A DNA stretch of 64,000 nucleotides from Caldilineaceae bacterium (GCA_022821585.1 JAJEDI010000092.1:1-64000); one strand, 5' to 3'. Counted from the stretch's first letter, positions 44,017 through 52,889 are shown. The notes: generated from the letters alone by a model not told the origin. Made by a program: numbers and translations.

Positions 44017-44133
44017 CAGAGAGAGAAGAGTTTTCTCTTTCCTCTCTCCTCTACCCTCTCTCCTCGCATTTGGGCGGTCGGGCCTATTCGGCCCTCCCTT
44101 GTGCGGGGGCCCCGCCCCCGCAACGCCCCCTCT
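44017..44133 (+). repeat. REP-like multi-hairpin element, copy 2
   Basis: The same element as at 22998-23106. Its core 44056-44133 matches the first copy except for two inserted bases in the GGGCC loop and one base in the second hairpin loop. Preceding it are an AGAGAA-type inverted repeat and pyrimidine heptamers. The rest of the gap 43991-44408 shows no gene. Confidence 0.7.
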
Positions 44134-44408
44134 CCTAAAACCCCCGCCGCAGCGAGTGTGTGGCAATATGACCTTGACGACCCGCTGCGACCGAACTTTC
44201 CCCCACCCCGCGTCGTGGCTCGTTCCGAATGCGAGCCGGCGCAGGCGAGGCAACGCCCAATCAGGCCCAACCTACACCGCGATGACCATCAAGAGCCCGC
44301 TATAGAAATCCCGATAGTACAATCCTTCATTCCGGGTCCAGGCGACCGCACATTGCACACTCTTATAGAACATCGCATAGTAGTTATCTGAAAGCCACAA
44401 AACTTCCA

Positions 44409-47114
44409 ATGATCACACCAACCGACCTCACCACCGAATACGCTCCGAACCCCATCAGCATCGACTCCCAGAAGCCCCGATTCAGCTGGCTCCTCCAATC
44501 AGACCGCCGCAACCAGTCCCAATCGGTCTACCAGATCCTCGTCGCCAGCAGCGCCGAAAACCTCAAATCCGGCCGCGCCGACAAGTGGGACAGCGGCAAA
44601 GTAATCTCCGACCGCTCGATCAACGTCCCCTACGCCGGCAACAGCCTCACCAGCGACGAGACCTGCCACTGGCAAGTCCGCGTCTGGGACCAGGACGACC
44701 GCGCCAGCGCCTACAGCGAACCCGCCGCCTTCACCATGGGCCTGCTCGACGAAAGCGACTGGACCGGCCACTGGATCGGCGCCCCCACCGACGTCGCCTC
44801 CCCCCTCCTGCGCACGGAGTTCGACCTCGCCAGTCCCGTCAGCCGCGCCCGCCTCCACATTTCCGGCCTCGGCTGGTACGAACTCTACCTCAACGGCCGG
44901 CGCGTCGGCGACCATGTCCTCGACCCCGCCACCAGCGACTACACCCAGCGCGTCCTCTACGTCACCTATGACGCCACCGAACTGCTCCACACCGGCGCCA
45001 ACGCCGTCGGCGTCATGCTCGGCAACGGCTGGTACTGCGAACCCGGCTGGGAGCACCGCTACGGCGACTCCCCCCGCCTGCGCCTGCAGTTGAACGTCGA
45101 GTTCGCCGACGGCAGCACAACCTCCGTCGCATCCGGCGCCGGCTGGAAAACCGCCCCCGGGCCCATCACCCGCAACGACCTCTACGGCGGCGAGACCTAC
45201 GACGCCCGCCGCGAGCAGCCCGGCTGGGCCGCGACCGCCTTCGACGACACCAGTTGGGATCCGGCCGTCGACAAAGATGGCCCCGGCGGCAAGATGGTAG
45301 CCCAGGTCATGCCCCCCATCCGCGTCAACAAGAAGCTGCAGCCGGTTAACGTCACCCAGCCTCAGGACGGCGTACAAGTCTACGATCTCGGCCAGCTATT
45401 CGGCGGCTGGGCCAAACTCCGTCTCAAGGGCGAACGCGGCACAGCAGTAACCATCAAGTACGCCTGCCAGCTTCTCGAAGAGAGCGGCCTCGTGGATCAG
45501 GAATCCGGCGAATTCTACTTCCGCCACCGCTCCCGCGCCAGCGCCCACGAAGAAGGCGACGAGATCGACATCTATATCCTTAAGGGCGACCCCGATGGCG
45601 AGACCTACGAACCGCGCTTCACCTACCATCCCGTCCGCTTCGTTCAGGTCGAATCCGACCGACCCGTCACCCTCGAAGAGCTCCAGGGCCATGTGGTCTA
45701 CTCCGACGTCGACCTCTCCGGCGCCTTCGAGTGCTCCAATCCAATCTTCAACCGCATCCACGAACTCGTCCACTGGACCGTTACCAACGGCCTCTTCGGC
45801 ATCCCCCTCGACTGCCTCCACCGCGAGCACTGGGCCTGGACCGACCCGGCCACCATCGCCTCATCCCTCTACCCCCGCAAACACATGCCCCGCTTCTGGA
45901 CCAAGTGGCTCGACGACATCAAGGACGCCCAGCTCGAAGACGGCAGCGTCCCCGACATCTGCCCCAACTACGTCCAGCGCAACGATCCCGACCCCGCCTG
46001 GGGCGGCAACTACCCCATCCTCGTCTGGTATCTCTACCAGTACTTCGACGACAGCCGCATCCTCGAACAGCACTACGAGCCGGTCCGTCTCTGGGTCGAC
46101 TATCTCACCTCCGTCGCCGAGAACCACATCGTCAACGAAGGCCACTACGGTGACCACATGCTGCCCGGCGCTGCCCCCGGCGAGGAAGAGTTTGTCTCCT
46201 CCGATACGCCGCCGCCTCTCCTCTGGACCGGCTACTACTATCTCGGCGCCGCCATCGTTTCAAAGGTCGCCGACTACCTCGGCAAGGAAGATGAGGCCGC
46301 CCACTACGCCCGCCTCGCCGAACAGATCAAGAACGCCCTCAACCACGAGTGGCTCGACCCCGCCGCCCACCGCTACGCCTCCGGCTCACAGACCGCCAAC
46401 CTTTTCCCGCTCGCTCTCGGCATCGTCCCGCCGGCCAGCGAAGCTGGCGTCGTCCAGGACATTGTCCATAACATCGTCGACACTTGGGGCGGCCATCACC
46501 ACACCGGCAACACCGGCGTCACATGCCTCATCGACACGCTGACCCAACATGGCCAGGGCGAAGTCCTCCACGACCTCGTCGCCACCCCCACCTACCCCGG
46601 CTGGGGCTTCATGGTCGAGCAGGGCGCCACCACAATCTGGGAGTCCTGGAGCCTGCAGAGCACCGTCGGCGCCGCCGAAAGTATGATCATGTGGGCCTCC
46701 ATCGACGAGTTCTTCTACAACGACCTCGCCGGCATCAAAGGCCCCGACTATCACGGCCCCGGATTCATGACACCCGGCTTCCGCGAAATCCACATCGAGC
46801 CCCACCCGCTCGGCGACCTGAAACACGCCCGCGCCGCCCTCACCACCGTACGCGGCCAGATCTCCTCACACTGGTACCGCACCGACCGCTCCTTCTCGCT
46901 CGAAGTCACCATCCCGGTCAACAGCACCGCCCGCATCAGTCTGCCCACCCTCGGCCTGAACAATGTCTCCGTCAGCGAGAACGGCAACACCATCTGGCAG
47001 GACAACGCCTGTCTCGCAGGCCCCGAAGGCATCACATCCGCCCGCGCCCGCGCCGCCTACATCGACGTCGAAATCGGCTCCGGCACCTACCACTTCGATC
47101 TCGCCGGAACCTAA
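44409..47114 (+). CDS. Alpha-L-rhamnosidase, GH78
   Basis: A 901-residue protein of full GH78 length. It begins with an N-terminal beta domain (PTDLTTEYAPNPISIDSQKPRFSWLLQS). The central carbohydrate-binding part follows (ISGLGWYELYLNGRRVGDHVLDPATSDYTQRVLY). The (alpha/alpha)6 catalytic domain starts around residue 430 (GIPLDCLHREHWAWTDPATIASS). Conserved acids include Glu in LHREHWAWTD and the Glu of GATTIWESWSL near residue 748. The C-terminal beta domain ends VSVSENGNTIWQD. It cleaves terminal alpha-L-rhamnose from glycosides or polysaccharides. No signal peptide is visible, so it acts in the cytoplasm on imported oligosaccharides, consistent with the two nearby importers. Confidence 0.92.
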   Translation: MITPTDLTTEYAPNPISIDSQKPRFSWLLQSDRRNQSQSVYQILVASSAENLKSGRADKWDSGKVISDRSINVPYAGNSLTSDETCHWQVRVWDQDDRASAYSEPAAFTMGLLDESDWTGHWIGAPTDVASPLLRTEFDLASPVSRARLHISGLGWYELYLNGRRVGDHVLDPATSDYTQRVLYVTYDATELLHTGANAVGVMLGNGWYCEPGWEHRYGDSPRLRLQLNVEFADGSTTSVASGAGWKTAPGPITRNDLYGGETYDARREQPGWAATAFDDTSWDPAVDKDGPGGKMVAQVMPPIRVNKKLQPVNVTQPQDGVQVYDLGQLFGGWAKLRLKGERGTAVTIKYACQLLEESGLVDQESGEFYFRHRSRASAHEEGDEIDIYILKGDPDGETYEPRFTYHPVRFVQVESDRPVTLEELQGHVVYSDVDLSGAFECSNPIFNRIHELVHWTVTNGLFGIPLDCLHREHWAWTDPATIASSLYPRKHMPRFWTKWLDDIKDAQLEDGSVPDICPNYVQRNDPDPAWGGNYPILVWYLYQYFDDSRILEQHYEPVRLWVDYLTSVAENHIVNEGHYGDHMLPGAAPGEEEFVSSDTPPPLLWTGYYYLGAAIVSKVADYLGKEDEAAHYARLAEQIKNALNHEWLDPAAHRYASGSQTANLFPLALGIVPPASEAGVVQDIVHNIVDTWGGHHHTGNTGVTCLIDTLTQHGQGEVLHDLVATPTYPGWGFMVEQGATTIWESWSLQSTVGAAESMIMWASIDEFFYNDLAGIKGPDYHGPGFMTPGFREIHIEPHPLGDLKHARAALTTVRGQISSHWYRTDRSFSLEVTIPVNSTARISLPTLGLNNVSVSENGNTIWQDNACLAGPEGITSARARAAYIDVEIGSGTYHFDLAGT

Positions 47115-47138
47115 TCCGCGACCCATGGCCACGGTCAG

Positions 47139-47183
47139 CAACTAACCACTGACTACCAACTACCAACTACTGACTACTGCAGT
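47139..47183 (+). repeat. Heptamer tract ending in ACTGCAGT
   Basis: Six heptamers of the types CTAACCA, CTGACTA and CCAACTA, then the palindrome ACTGCAGT at 47176-47183. AAAGGAG (47186-47192) follows, then the start at 47200. Confidence 0.75.
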
Positions 47184-47199
47184 TCAAAGGAGTAGGATC

Positions 47200-48333
47200 T
47201 TGCAGGAAATGACATCGCTCGAACGCTTTATGGCCGCCATCAACGGCGAACCCATGGACATGTACCCCGCCCTCAACGTCTCCCCCAACTGGTCGATGAT
47301 GCCGCACTGGCCCGAGAAACTGGGGTTGAATTTCCTCCATCTGTCACATGGGACCGACGAGCAGAAGCTCAAGTTCTACGACGTGCTCCACGATGATCTC
47401 GGCCTCGACTACATCCCCTGCGGCACCGGCAAACCCTACGGCCAGCGCGGCAAACAGTACGTCACCGAGGAGGACGGCGTGCCCGTGCTCGTCGACGTCG
47501 GCTCGCGCAGCAAGACCCGCTACCACGAGTTCCCGCCCGACCTGCCGCCCGAAGAGCCCCTCTTCGAGACCGCCGCCGACGTCGAGCGCCTCGACCCGCC
47601 GCCCACCGCCGAGGAGATGTTGGCCACCGGCGCCTACGACTTCACCAAAAAGCTGCTCGAATATTTCGACGACACCGTCTTCTTCTACATGGGGGACATG
47701 GCGCCCTTCCCCACCTCCTTCTACATGCTCAGCTACGACAAGCTCTTCGACGCCATGTTCTTCCAGAAAGACCTCGTCTTCGCCCTCATGGACCGCCACG
47801 AAGAGGTCATCCGCCAGCAGTGCCGCCTCGCCCGCATGCTCGGCGTGCACGGCTACCAGCTCATGCAATGGTTCGCCTCCGCCGACATGATCTCTGATGA
47901 GCACTATGTCGAGTTCGCCCTGCCCGGTGAGATCAAAGCCTTCCAGTACATCCACGATGAGGGCCTGATCAGCAGCATGGCCCTCATGGGCTGGATCGAG
48001 CCCCGTCTCCCCCACCTGGCCAAGCTCGACTTCCACTGCATCCAGGTCGAATGCGGCCTCAAGAACTACTCGAACGACATCGTCAACGTCCGCCAGGCCC
48101 TCGGCGAAGAGGTCTGCATCTTCTCCAACTCCCACGCCATCACCGTCATCGAGCAGGGCGACGAGGACCTCTGGCGCGAAGATGCCCACCACCAGGCCAA
48201 AGCCATCGGCAAACAAAAGCGCTTCGGCGTCGGCCACGGCACCCCCACCACCTGGAAGACCTCCCCCGCAAGATACCGCCGCTACATCGACTTCATGCGC
48301 AGCGAGCTGGCGTCCATAGTCCCGCCGCACTGA
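47200..48333 (+). CDS. UroD-family (MtaA/CmuA-like) methyltransferase
   Basis: A 377-residue protein starting at TTG 47200 (AAAGGAG 7 nt upstream), or ATG 47209. The uroporphyrinogen-decarboxylase-like barrel is recognised by SLERFMAAINGEPMD at the start and by VDVGSRSKTRYHEFPPDLP. FHCIQVECGLKNYSNDIVNVRQALGEEVCIFSNSHAI near residues 285-320 is the late strand region of the MtaA/CmuA group. It lacks the strict porphyrin-binding context and more likely moves a methyl group to or from a corrinoid. A matching corrinoid protein lies at 41.7 kb, on the other side of the rhamnosidase. Substrate unknown. Confidence 0.82.
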   Translation: MQEMTSLERFMAAINGEPMDMYPALNVSPNWSMMPHWPEKLGLNFLHLSHGTDEQKLKFYDVLHDDLGLDYIPCGTGKPYGQRGKQYVTEEDGVPVLVDVGSRSKTRYHEFPPDLPPEEPLFETAADVERLDPPPTAEEMLATGAYDFTKKLLEYFDDTVFFYMGDMAPFPTSFYMLSYDKLFDAMFFQKDLVFALMDRHEEVIRQQCRLARMLGVHGYQLMQWFASADMISDEHYVEFALPGEIKAFQYIHDEGLISSMALMGWIEPRLPHLAKLDFHCIQVECGLKNYSNDIVNVRQALGEEVCIFSNSHAITVIEQGDEDLWREDAHHQAKAIGKQKRFGVGHGTPTTWKTSPARYRRYIDFMRSELASIVPPH

Positions 48334-48522
48334 GACAAACCCTGCCCGGATGCCACTGACCGGTTGTACGCCACTGGCATCCAACCACGAATCCCAGACC
48401 AGTATCATGGCCAGCGCAGGCCGGCATACACTTTGCTCGTCAAGCCCAAAACAGAATAGCGGACTGACCACAGGGCATCTGTTCCTATGGCGTGGCTACC
48501 TCAAGAGGATGCCGATCTGTAG

Positions 48523-48543
48523 GGGCGCCCCTTGTGGGCGCCC
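48523..48543 (+). repeat. GGGCGCCC hairpin element
   Basis: Arms 48523-48530 and 48536-48543 (GGGCGCCC each) pair perfectly around a 5-nt loop CTTGT. It lies in the 331-bp gap 48334-48664, which otherwise holds no gene. The flanking sequence matches the element at 62124. Confidence 0.6.
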
Positions 48544-48664
48544 TCTCCGCTAGCCCTTTCTGGCTATCTTGGGCTACTCTGGGGATACGAAATTAGATGC
48601 AATGGCCCCGGCCCTGCCCGTGACTGCTGCGGCAAAACACCATCGCTGATGGCATAATGCAACC

Positions 48665-48898
48665 ATGCCTGCAAAAATATCGATCAGAAATGTCCCTGAG
48701 GCAGTTCGCGATGAGTTGGCCAGGCGCGCCGCGCTTCAAGGCCAGTCTATGCAACAGTTCTTGCTCGAGGAGTTGGAACGTATCGCATCGCGTCCCTCCT
48801 TTACCGCATGGCTTCAAGGAGTTCGCCAACGCAAGTCGGCGGAATCACGCGTACAGCCACACCAAATCCTCCGCGCCCGCGACGCCGACCGAAAGTGA
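48665..48898 (+). CDS. FitA/VapB-type antitoxin without adjacent toxin
   Basis: A 77-residue protein starting PAKISIRNVPEAVRDELARRAALQGQSMQQFLLEELER. The SIRNVP strand followed by two helices is a ribbon-helix-helix DNA-binding antitoxin of the FitA/VapB kind, and the ILRARDADR tail is the usual C-terminal toxin-binding end. In intact modules a PIN-domain VapC gene follows directly. Here the sequence after 48898 has no PIN-like frame (no start such as VIVVDASV with the acidic residues), so the toxin seems to have been lost or disrupted. The start has no clear ribosome binding site. Confidence 0.75.
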   Translation: MPAKISIRNVPEAVRDELARRAALQGQSMQQFLLEELERIASRPSFTAWLQGVRQRKSAESRVQPHQILRARDADRK

Positions 48899-49182
48899 AC
48901 ACAATCGGCGCCCACGTGCCTGTTACAGCGCCGGACAGCCCGCTGCTGACACTCGAACTCAGGGTCAATCGCGCGCGGGTCCCTCCCTTGTCTCAACCTT
49001 TGGGAACACAAAGAAAACCACGCAACTCTTTCGTATAGTTTTTGAAGGGGAAGATATGGTAGGCGTTCGCTGTGCCGTGTGTGTTAATCTGGGAATGCAA
49101 TCGCGGGTGAAACAACTCGCCCGGCACAGCCTTATCGGGGTGATGAGGCCATGCCGGGCGATAGCCTTGGGCTGGACTGAGA

Positions 49183-49851
49183 TTACTCAATCACGCATCC
49201 TCTTGTCACCCCATTGACTGAATGGGTGAACGGGCCTGCATCGAAGTGGACGTCGTATCGAGAGAACAGGCTCCAAAACGCATGTCGGACACCATGCGGT
49301 GTCACTATGTAAATTACGGGGCCATCTGTCCAACGGGACAACTCCGAATAGGTAGCTTGAACGGCGATTCCGTCCGTTCTCAGATCGCCTACGATCGGTG
49401 CCGTCGAGTGATCCCAGACACTGATGATGCGGTAAGGTGAGGCGCCCCTCCTCGTAGTTGTCACCCTGTGTCGTACACGAAATATGTCATACACCCTGAA
49501 AAGGGCAGCTGTACTCAAGTATGCGTCACAAGAGCTCCAACCAACGGAGGTGAAGGACGCCGTCCAGGGTGCAGGTTCCACTGTCACAATGCTGGTTGGC
49601 ATCGTCTCTATGGAGTCTCTGACGGTCGCCAATGCCGCGAGTTGACGGTGGGCCTCTACTAAGGTGGCAGGCAAAGGACCTGTGTAATCGTCGTTAAACT
49701 CGATGCCTGGGTACTGCGCAGCCAGTTCGATCAATTGTGCTCGCGTAGGGCCTCCACTGCCAGGCGGTTGTTCAGCCAGGACCTCGATTGGCGCGACGGG
49801 ACCCAATAGCAATCCTAATGTCACAAGAACAGCCAAGACATTGCGTTTAAT
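49183..49851 (-). CDS. Secreted protein of unknown function, probable ATT start
   Basis: About 222 residues from an ATT at 49851 (49851-49849 on the minus strand), giving KRNVLAVLVTLGLLLGPVAPIEVLAEQ, a textbook signal peptide cleaved after LAE or similar. A perfect AAAGGAG (49859-49865) sits 7 nt upstream of the ATT. The ATG at 49878 would add nine charged residues, overlap this site and has none of its own. The mature part (QPPGSGGPTRAQLIELAAQYPG, then WSSCDAYLSTAALFRVYDIFRV) has two cysteines and matches no family I recognise. Base composition is more AT-rich than its neighbours, suggesting foreign origin. The sequence from 48899 to 49182 shows no gene. Confidence 0.6.
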   Translation of the reverse strand: MKRNVLAVLVTLGLLLGPVAPIEVLAEQPPGSGGPTRAQLIELAAQYPGIEFNDDYTGPLPATLVEAHRQLAALATVRDSIETMPTSIVTVEPAPWTASFTSVGWSSCDAYLSTAALFRVYDIFRVRHRVTTTRRGASPYRIISVWDHSTAPIVGDLRTDGIAVQATYSELSRWTDGPVIYIVTPHGVRHAFWSLFSRYDVHFDAGPFTHSVNGVTRGCVIE

Positions 49852-50066
49852 GGTTCGTCTCCTTTCATTGACAAGCATGGACGAGAGATGGTGTGCACAT
49901 CAAACACCAATTTACTCCCTCCCAACGTTCATGTCTCGCCAATTCTGTCCAATTCGAGTAAGTCAGATTCCCGATTTTGGTACACTGCTTCGTGTGCAGT
50001 TGTTCAGTACAAGGCATCGACCGGTTCGAGCCAGCGACCACTGTCCTACACCCCGCGCAATCTCAA

Positions 50067-50090
50067 GCCACTGACCACTGACTACTGACC
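50067..50090 (+). repeat. Heptamer tract abutting the MR/MLE start
   Basis: Units of CCACTGA and CTACTGA type end 3 bp before the ATG at 50094. No Shine-Dalgarno sequence is present. Confidence 0.7.
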
Positions 50091-50093
50091 TCC

Positions 50094-51260
50094 ATGAAAA
50101 TCACCCGCCTCGAAACCATCCGCCTCGGACGCCACCCCGACTCACTCTGGCTGCGCATCCACACCGATGACGGCCTCATCGGCCTCGGCGAGACCTCCTA
50201 CGCGCCCCGCGCCGTCAGCGCCCTCGTCCACGACCAGCTCGCCCCCCTCCTCCTCGAACAAGACCCCCTCGACATCGAGCGCCACTGGCACACCATGTTT
50301 GCCGCCGTCAACGCCTACGGCTTCGGCGGCGCCGAAACCCGCGCCATCAGCGCCGTCGACATCGCCCTCTGGGACATCGCCGGCCAGTACAGCGGCCAGC
50401 CCATCTACAACCTCCTCGGCGGCCGCAGCCGCGACCGCATCCCCATCTACAACACCTGCCTCAGCCACGGCCCCAACCAGGACGCCCGCACCTGGATGGA
50501 GGGCCGCGCCGGCCGGCTCGCCGCAGACCTGCTCCGCCAGGGCATCAGCGCCATGAAGATCTGGCCCTTCGACCTGCCGCCCGGCCCCGCCCGCGCCGAA
50601 ACAGGTGCACCCGGTCCGGTGCGCCATTACCTCGATAGAGATACGCTAAAAAGGGGTGTCGCCTGCGTCGAAGAAATCCGCGTCGCGGTCGGCGACAAAA
50701 TGCAGATCGCAATCGAAGGTAACGCCCGCTGGAACCTGCCCGCGGCCATCGCCATCGCCCGCGCTCTGGAGCCCTACAACATCATGTGGTTGGAGGAAAT
50801 GATCCCGCCCGACAACGTCGAATCCTATGCCCGACTCAAAGCCGAAAGCCGCATCCCCCTCTGCGTCAGCGAGCGTCTCTTCACCCGCTTCGGCTTCCGT
50901 CGCGTCGTCGAGGCCGGCGCCGCCGACATCATCATGCCCGACATCTCCTGGACCGGCGGCATAACCGAAACCCGCAAAATCTGCGCCCAGGCCGACACCT
51001 GCTACCTCCCTGTCACCGGCCACGACGCCACCGGCCCCGTCGCCCTCTGGGCCGCCGCCCACCTCATGCTCCACGTCCCCAACGCCATGAACCTCGAAAC
51101 CGTCCGCGCCTACTACAACGGCTGGTACAACGACGTCGTCACCGAGCGCATCCCCATCAACGCCGGCATGCTCTCCCTACCCCAAAAGCCCGGCCTCGGC
51201 GTCGCCCTGCGCGAAGAGACGTTGAACTGGTCGGACGCGCGGACTGAAGTCACAGAATAG
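50094..51260 (+). CDS. Mandelate racemase/muconate lactonizing enzyme family protein
   Basis: A 388-residue enolase-superfamily enzyme. The N-terminal capping domain starts KITRLETIRLGRHPDSLWLRIHTDDGLIGLGETS. Metal ligands appear in IAIEGNARWN (position of the first acidic ligand replaced by Glu), MWLEEMIPPDN and PLCVSERLFTRF near residues 200-255. GHDATGPVALWAA near residue 310 supplies the catalytic His, and ISAMKIWPFDLPP the Lys. It likely dehydrates a sugar acid such as a gluconate or rhamnonate. Downstream is an RraA-type aldolase, which could cleave the 2-keto product. Its ATG is directly preceded by a heptamer tract without a ribosome binding site. Confidence 0.87.
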   Translation: MKITRLETIRLGRHPDSLWLRIHTDDGLIGLGETSYAPRAVSALVHDQLAPLLLEQDPLDIERHWHTMFAAVNAYGFGGAETRAISAVDIALWDIAGQYSGQPIYNLLGGRSRDRIPIYNTCLSHGPNQDARTWMEGRAGRLAADLLRQGISAMKIWPFDLPPGPARAETGAPGPVRHYLDRDTLKRGVACVEEIRVAVGDKMQIAIEGNARWNLPAAIAIARALEPYNIMWLEEMIPPDNVESYARLKAESRIPLCVSERLFTRFGFRRVVEAGAADIIMPDISWTGGITETRKICAQADTCYLPVTGHDATGPVALWAAAHLMLHVPNAMNLETVRAYYNGWYNDVVTERIPINAGMLSLPQKPGLGVALREETLNWSDARTEVTE

Positions 51261-51297
51261 TTGGATGAAAATCGACTTGGACTTTGCCCGAAGCGAG

Positions 51298-51678
51298 CTA
51301 AGGTTCTCGCGGTTCAAGAAGCAACCGTAAGCCGGAGATGATTTCCTGCATTCTCTTTGAAGAGAGAGTCCCGATTCTCTCGATGAAAACTTGCTTATCC
51401 AATGTGACAATTTGCGAAATGTTCACAACACTCCGTCTGGGCAAATCCGCCTCCCCACTGTTCAGCAGAACATTTCCGGGTGAGAGCGCCTGATTCTGAT
51501 TTGAAGTAATTGCACAGGCAACGACCGTATCGATGCGGCTGAAATTGAACATATTGTTTTGTACAACGACGTACGGACGCCTCCCTCCCGGCTCTGACCC
51601 GTAAGGATCCTCCATGTCGATCCAGAATACATCTCCCTGTTCGATATACTGTCGAGACGCAGGCACATCATTTACCAC
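51298..51678 (-). CDS. MazF/PemK-type endoribonuclease toxin
   Basis: A 126-residue protein from GTG 51678, overlapping the antitoxin stop by 7 bp. The MazF/PemK barrel is visible as QGDVFWIDMEDPYGSEPGGRRPYVVVQNNMFN near the N-terminus, then VACAITSNQNQALSPGNVLL and SVVNISQIVTLDKQVFIERIGTLS. This toxin cuts RNA at short sequence motifs when not bound by its antitoxin. Both genes are more AT-rich than the flanking metabolic genes, pointing to transfer. They are transcribed toward the MR/MLE gene end. Confidence 0.9.
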   Translation of the reverse strand: MVNDVPASRQYIEQGDVFWIDMEDPYGSEPGGRRPYVVVQNNMFNFSRIDTVVACAITSNQNQALSPGNVLLNSGEADLPRRSVVNISQIVTLDKQVFIERIGTLSSKRMQEIISGLRLLLEPREP

Positions 51679-51926
51679 GGTTCATCCCTCATATGCTTTC
51701 GATGATATTCTTGAATCTCTCTTTGAATCGCCCTATCTTCATCATTGGTATACTCATCATGAACTCTGTTTAGCGCTGCCATCATGCGTCTCGTTTCATG
51801 TCGTTCAATATACTCCTGAACCGCGATCGCAAAGAGTCGACTTCGAGATATGTTCAATTCCCGAGTTAGTGTTTCCACCTTCTCAAATAGTGAATCGTTC
51901 AAAGAGATTGCCGTCTTCACTACCAT
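51672..51926 (-). CDS. Ribbon-helix-helix antitoxin partner of the MazF toxin
   Basis: About 84 residues from ATG 51926, with GAGGAGG just upstream; an in-frame ATG at 51962 would add 12 basic residues and has no such site. MVVKTAISLNDSLFEKVETLTRELNISRSRLFAIAVQEYIERH is a CopG/MazE-like ribbon-helix-helix: beta strand KTAISL and two helices. The acidic C-terminus (DEYTNDEDRAIQREIQEYH) should occupy the toxin's RNA groove. The two genes form a complete, probably working toxin-antitoxin module autoregulated by the antitoxin. The 265-bp spacer on the far side (51927-52191) shows no gene. Confidence 0.87.
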   Translation of the reverse strand: MVVKTAISLNDSLFEKVETLTRELNISRSRLFAIAVQEYIERHETRRMMAALNRVHDEYTNDEDRAIQREIQEYHRKHMRDEPW

Positions 51927-52191
51927 ACGTCGCCTCCTCAAGTGAATAAGGTAAAACTTCAATCCATACCAATAGTATAACCATAATTCCTACCCACTGT
52001 CAATACCATCCTCAACACCGCGAAGGACTATTATGCAATCCCCTCAATCGCAAAAAAGAAGGTTGCGGTCTGAAACGAATGTCTATATCATTACAGAGAC
52101 GAACGAAAACCCGCCGTACCACCCGAAAACTGACAACACCCAGACAGGCGCCCCACGCCCGTCAACGATACATCGAATCAGGAGATCCTGA

Positions 52192-52857
52192 ATGCTGTCC
52201 GAGCAGATCGACGCACTCAAGCGTTACGACTCCGCCACCATATTCAACGCCGTCGCCCTCAAACTGGGCCTGCCCAACCTCGACTACACCGACCACACCA
52301 TCCGCAGCCTCATGCCCGACATGGGCCTCGTCGCCGGCTTCGCCGTCACCGCCGAAGTCACCACCAACGACGAAGACTCCACCGCCCTTGAGTGGATCGA
52401 CTACTACGACTACCTCGGCAGCCAGCAGGGCCCCCTCATCGCCGTCTTCCAGGACCTCGACACCAACCCCGGCCGCGGCGCCTGCATCGGCGACGGCATG
52501 GCACGTGTCCACAAACGGCTCGGCGTCGTAGGCTTCATCGCCGAAGGCACCGTGCGCGACCTCGTCGGCATCCGCCACGTCGGCCTGCCCGTATGGGCCT
52601 GGGGAACCGTCCCCGGCCACGGCGTCTTCAATATGAACCGCTTCGGCTCGCCCGTCACAGCCGGCCGCCTGCGTATCCATTCCGGCGACCTGCTCCTCGC
52701 CGACTCCGACGGCGTCGTCCGCATCCCCACCGACCAGGTCGACGACGTCCTGCAACTGGCCGAAGAGGTCCGCACACGCGAAGCCGCTCTCTTCGACTTC
52801 TACGAATCCGATACCTTTTCCCTGCAAAAAATGCGAGCCCGCCAGCAACAATACTGA
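52192..52857 (+). CDS. RraA-family protein (HMG/oxaloacetate-type aldolase)
   Basis: A 221-residue RraA fold protein. The conserved active-site segment is GDGMARVHKRLGVVGFIAEGTVRDLVGIRHVGLPVWAW near residues 101-140, with the Arg-Asp of GTVRD binding metal and substrate. GRLRIHSGDLLLADSDGVVRIP near residue 163 is the second family motif. Although named after an RNase E regulator, most members are metal-dependent aldolases that cleave 4-hydroxy-4-methyl-2-oxoglutarate or decarboxylate oxaloacetate. Its place between an MR/MLE dehydratase and a glycan hydrolase suits a sugar-acid pathway. AGGAG precedes ATG 52192. Confidence 0.85.
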   Translation: MLSEQIDALKRYDSATIFNAVALKLGLPNLDYTDHTIRSLMPDMGLVAGFAVTAEVTTNDEDSTALEWIDYYDYLGSQQGPLIAVFQDLDTNPGRGACIGDGMARVHKRLGVVGFIAEGTVRDLVGIRHVGLPVWAWGTVPGHGVFNMNRFGSPVTAGRLRIHSGDLLLADSDGVVRIPTDQVDDVLQLAEEVRTREAALFDFYESDTFSLQKMRARQQQY

Positions 52858-52889
52858 GCCGCCCGACACCACCGGAATTAGGATTTTCT

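Noticed and set aside
47200-48333. True uroporphyrinogen decarboxylase (hemE)
   Set aside because: The gene sits in a sugar/methyl-transfer cluster without heme genes and resembles the MtaA/CmuA branch rather than HemE at its start and end.
49468-49662. Small plus-strand ORFs across 49222-50088
   Set aside because: They lie opposite the secreted-protein gene, which has a signal peptide and ribosome binding site; they show no independent support.
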